64,000 nucleotides of DNA from Candidatus Eiseniibacteriota bacterium (GTDB taxonomy: Bacteria > Orphanbacterota > Orphanbacteria > Orphanbacterales > Orphanbacteraceae): assembly GCA_024276995.1 (NCBI GenBank), contig JAJRWB010000050.1:124001-188000 (forward strand). Direction: 5' to 3'. This document shows positions 62,480-64,000 of this stretch, piece after piece. A program made the translations under genes and the position numbers. Each line of letters begins with the position of its first letter. Position 1 is the stretch's first letter. Under the pieces are notes generated by a model that saw only the letters and a list, made by a program, of their open reading frames with translations, did not search any database and was not told the origin of the DNA.

Positions 62480-62911
62480 GACCAACCTCCTCGGCTTTCC
62501 GGGGCGACGCCGGCTACGCGCCCCTTTCCACGTGGAAATGCACGTTACGTGCCAATCACCCCTCCTCGCCCGCGAAGGCCTCGAAACCCCCGCAAACGGT
62601 ATTGGACCCGGCACTTTCCGCGCAGGCGGTCTTCGTGCCGCCCCGCCGGGCGAGCGACAGTGCGCACTATTCCACAAATCAAGGAGACTATTGCCCGGCG
62701 CCGGTGCCATGATTGCCCCCGACCAATCCAATTCCCGCCGGGGGGAAAGAGTCGTGGCCGCGGAAACGAGCCGTCCGCGGACAGCGCCGGCCGGCGGCGA
62801 CGGGTCAGCGGGCCGACCGGGCGGTGTCGGCACGGGAATTGCGACTCTCTCGAGAGGCGAAGTTATTCGAATCCTTTTTCCGGCATCGAAAACGAAGCGG
62901 AGTCGAGAACC
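62480..62911. other. 432-base divergent intergenic region
   Basis: No gene is supported here. It holds the minus-strand sigma-54 promoter (62540-62554), a weak plus-strand GG-N10-GC element (GGCACTTTCCGCGC, 62610-62623), the 10-base palindrome CTCTCGAGAG (62847-62856), and a weak plus-strand TTGCGA (62839-62844)/TTATTC (62863-62868) pair flanking that palindrome. The right-hand end has a GCGGAG ribosome site before the GTG at 62912. Confidence 0.6.
62540..62554 (-). promoter_or_regulatory. Sigma-54 promoter before the stand-alone receiver and ABC exporter
   Basis: Minus strand: TTGGCACGTAACGTGCAT. GG (62553-62552), ten bases, GC (62541-62540). It has the same -24 box and the same GTGC variant -12 box as the cus promoter at 53955. 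The predicted start near 62528 is about 50 bases before the ATG at 62479. Confidence 0.78.
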
Positions 62912-64000
62912 GTGGGAAAGAAGAAACGGCGTTTCTCTCTTGAATGGCGCTTGGGAATCACGACGTCGATCGTGGTGGTGGGTATCATGGGATTCGTGAC
63001 GACCATCCAGCAGACTCGCGAACTGAAACGGCAGCGCATCGGGCGCGAGCTTCTCCTGCGGGAATCGCTCGCCCCTCTCGCCGTTCTGATCGAGAAGGCC
63101 GCCAACACCGATCAGCTCCGCACAAGCATGATGACCTTCCACGAGGCGTATATCCGGGAAGGTTACACCATGCACGAGGTGGACTTGAGGGATGACGCGG
63201 GAAAGCTCATCTATTCGACCCGCAAGGGAGTCCCTTCCACCAAGGATATCGTTCCGACGGAGCACACCCTCTCGGCCCGTTACCCGGTCTCTTCCGACCT
63301 GATCGAGGGAGGACACGGGTTTCTCACCGTTTCCGAGGACGCGTCGGAGTTCAGGGCGGCGGAATCGAGACAATGGAAATCGTGGGCCGTTCACGTTCTG
63401 ATCACCGCCCTTTCGATCGTCACCTTCCTGATGATCACCGTCCGAGTCCTGATCCTCAGGCCGTTGTACAAACTGATCGATGCGGTCCGCTTGGTGGATG
63501 CCGGCTACTGGAACGCCGTGGAGATCCCGCGCGGCGCGTGGGAACTGCGCTGGCTCGCGAAACGGTTCCGGGCGATGAGCCGGCGGCTGGAAAGGACGGT
63601 GAACGATCTGCTCGCGGCGGAGCGGAGGGTCTCGGAGCGCTCGGAGGATGTATCGGCCGGCGACGTCCGAGCGGGGGGCGAGGGCGATTCAGTCGAACCG
63701 CTCCGTCGACCGGGCGGTGACCGGGAGGTGCGCCGGCCGATCGATAGGGAAGAACTCGCCGAGAGGCTCTCCCTGCTGAGCCATGTTCGCCGGGGCGCGC
63801 CTGAAAGCGAGCAGGCCGCGATACGGGCGCTGGCCGTCGATTCCCCCGCCGCCGAACGGTGTGGCGACTACGAACTCAAGAACGCCATCGAAAACGCCGC
63901 GTACGAGATCATACTCGGAGAGGAGTTCCGGCGATTCAAACGTGAAGTCGACCGGTTCGCTCAATCGCGACGGGAGTGGGTTTCGGAAATCGAAGAAGCG
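62912..64000 (+). CDS. Membrane sensor-like protein with HAMP region, 3' truncated
   Basis: 363 codons are visible from the GTG at 62912, and the frame is open at the window end. Two membrane spans (LGITTSIVVVGIMGFVTTI; VLITALSIVTFLMITV) bracket a periplasmic domain of about 130 residues. A HAMP-like segment follows (LILRPLYKLIDAVRLVDAGYW ... WLAKRFRAMSRRLE), then an acidic linker. The last 60 residues (GDYELKNAIENAAYEIILGE, FRRFKREVDRFAQSRREWV) are helical. They faintly recall the linker before the synthetase domain of RelA/SpoT proteins, but could equally be a kinase helix. The output domain lies outside the window. Confidence 0.6.
   Translation, partial: MGKKKRRFSLEWRLGITTSIVVVGIMGFVTTIQQTRELKRQRIGRELLLRESLAPLAVLIEKAANTDQLRTSMMTFHEAYIREGYTMHEVDLRDDAGKLIYSTRKGVPSTKDIVPTEHTLSARYPVSSDLIEGGHGFLTVSEDASEFRAAESRQWKSWAVHVLITALSIVTFLMITVRVLILRPLYKLIDAVRLVDAGYWNAVEIPRGAWELRWLAKRFRAMSRRLERTVNDLLAAERRVSERSEDVSAGDVRAGGEGDSVEPLRRPGGDREVRRPIDREELAERLSLLSHVRRGAPESEQAAIRALAVDSPAAERCGDYELKNAIENAAYEIILGEEFRRFKREVDRFAQSRREWVSEIEEA

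Noticed and set aside
62610-62623. Plus-strand sigma-54 promoter for the gene at 62912
   Set aside because: It keeps GG-N10-GC spacing, but its flanking bases deviate from consensus at several positions and it is almost 300 bases from the start codon, so it is only mentioned within the intergenic entry.

Overview
The window is GC-rich bacterial chromosome, coding on both strands, with no rRNA, tRNA, CRISPR array, insertion sequence or phage gene that I can see. Two very large secreted proteins made of Cys-framed fibronectin type III (FN3) repeats, each ending in a dockerin-like segment and a FlgD-like/type-A sorting domain (NPFN ... GIYF), suggest an uncultured FCB-group or Eisenbacteria/Krumholzibacteriota-like lineage. 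Outer-membrane barrels, a TolC-family protein and lipoproteins show a diderm envelope. The phylum is inferred from domain style, not proven.

Layout. 1-4.7 kb (+): DUF6599-like (partial), DUF362, polyferredoxin and Tat-exported aldo/keto reductase, joined by overlapping starts and stops. 4.9-14.5 kb (-): five tightly coupled genes (three CsgG-like proteins, an outer-membrane barrel, a 1630-aa FN3/dockerin protein). 14.5-18.2 kb: SGNH hydrolase, MBOAT acyltransferase and a second SGNH-like protein, resembling a surface-glycan acetylation set. 18.4-21.9 kb (+): M28 peptidase, DUF438 hemerythrin/PAS protein, CrcB fluoride channel, DUF190. 21.9-27.2 kb (-): leucine/isovalerate catabolism (carboxyltransferase, methylglutaconyl-CoA hydratase, biotin carboxylase, separate biotin carrier, HMG-CoA lyase). 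27.4-33.7 kb: mixed single genes, including a YHS-domain lipoprotein interrupted by an in-frame TGA. 33.7-44.7 kb (-): a 2933-aa FN3/dockerin protein preceded by a cohesin-like lipoprotein and a LamG-like lipoprotein.

44.8-62.5 kb (-) is a metal-handling island: CusCBA-type RND pump, two periplasmic proteins with a shared Cys pattern, a Met/His-rich protein, di-heme cytochrome c, YHS/DUF2231 membrane protein, histidine kinase, NtrC-type activator and an FtsX-type ABC exporter behind a stand-alone receiver. Three near-consensus sigma-54 promoters (about 53.96, 58.91 and 62.55 kb) precede the pump, the Met-rich gene and the receiver. The GAFTGA-type activator encoded between them is the obvious candidate regulator, but its reading frame has a TAG just before an otherwise intact DNA-binding helix-turn-helix.

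The observations I rate highest are: (1) a candidate selenoprotein at 31274-31906, where TGA falls at the second Cys of a YHS-type Cys-Cys-x-x-Cys site and is followed by a hairpin meeting bacterial SECIS rules; (2) the TAG-split sigma-54 activator beside three sigma-54 promoters; (3) the coupled operon of three CsgG-like proteins with a giant FN3/dockerin protein; (4) a cohesin-like lipoprotein adjacent to a dockerin-bearing giant protein. The window ends inside a membrane sensor-like gene on the + strand.
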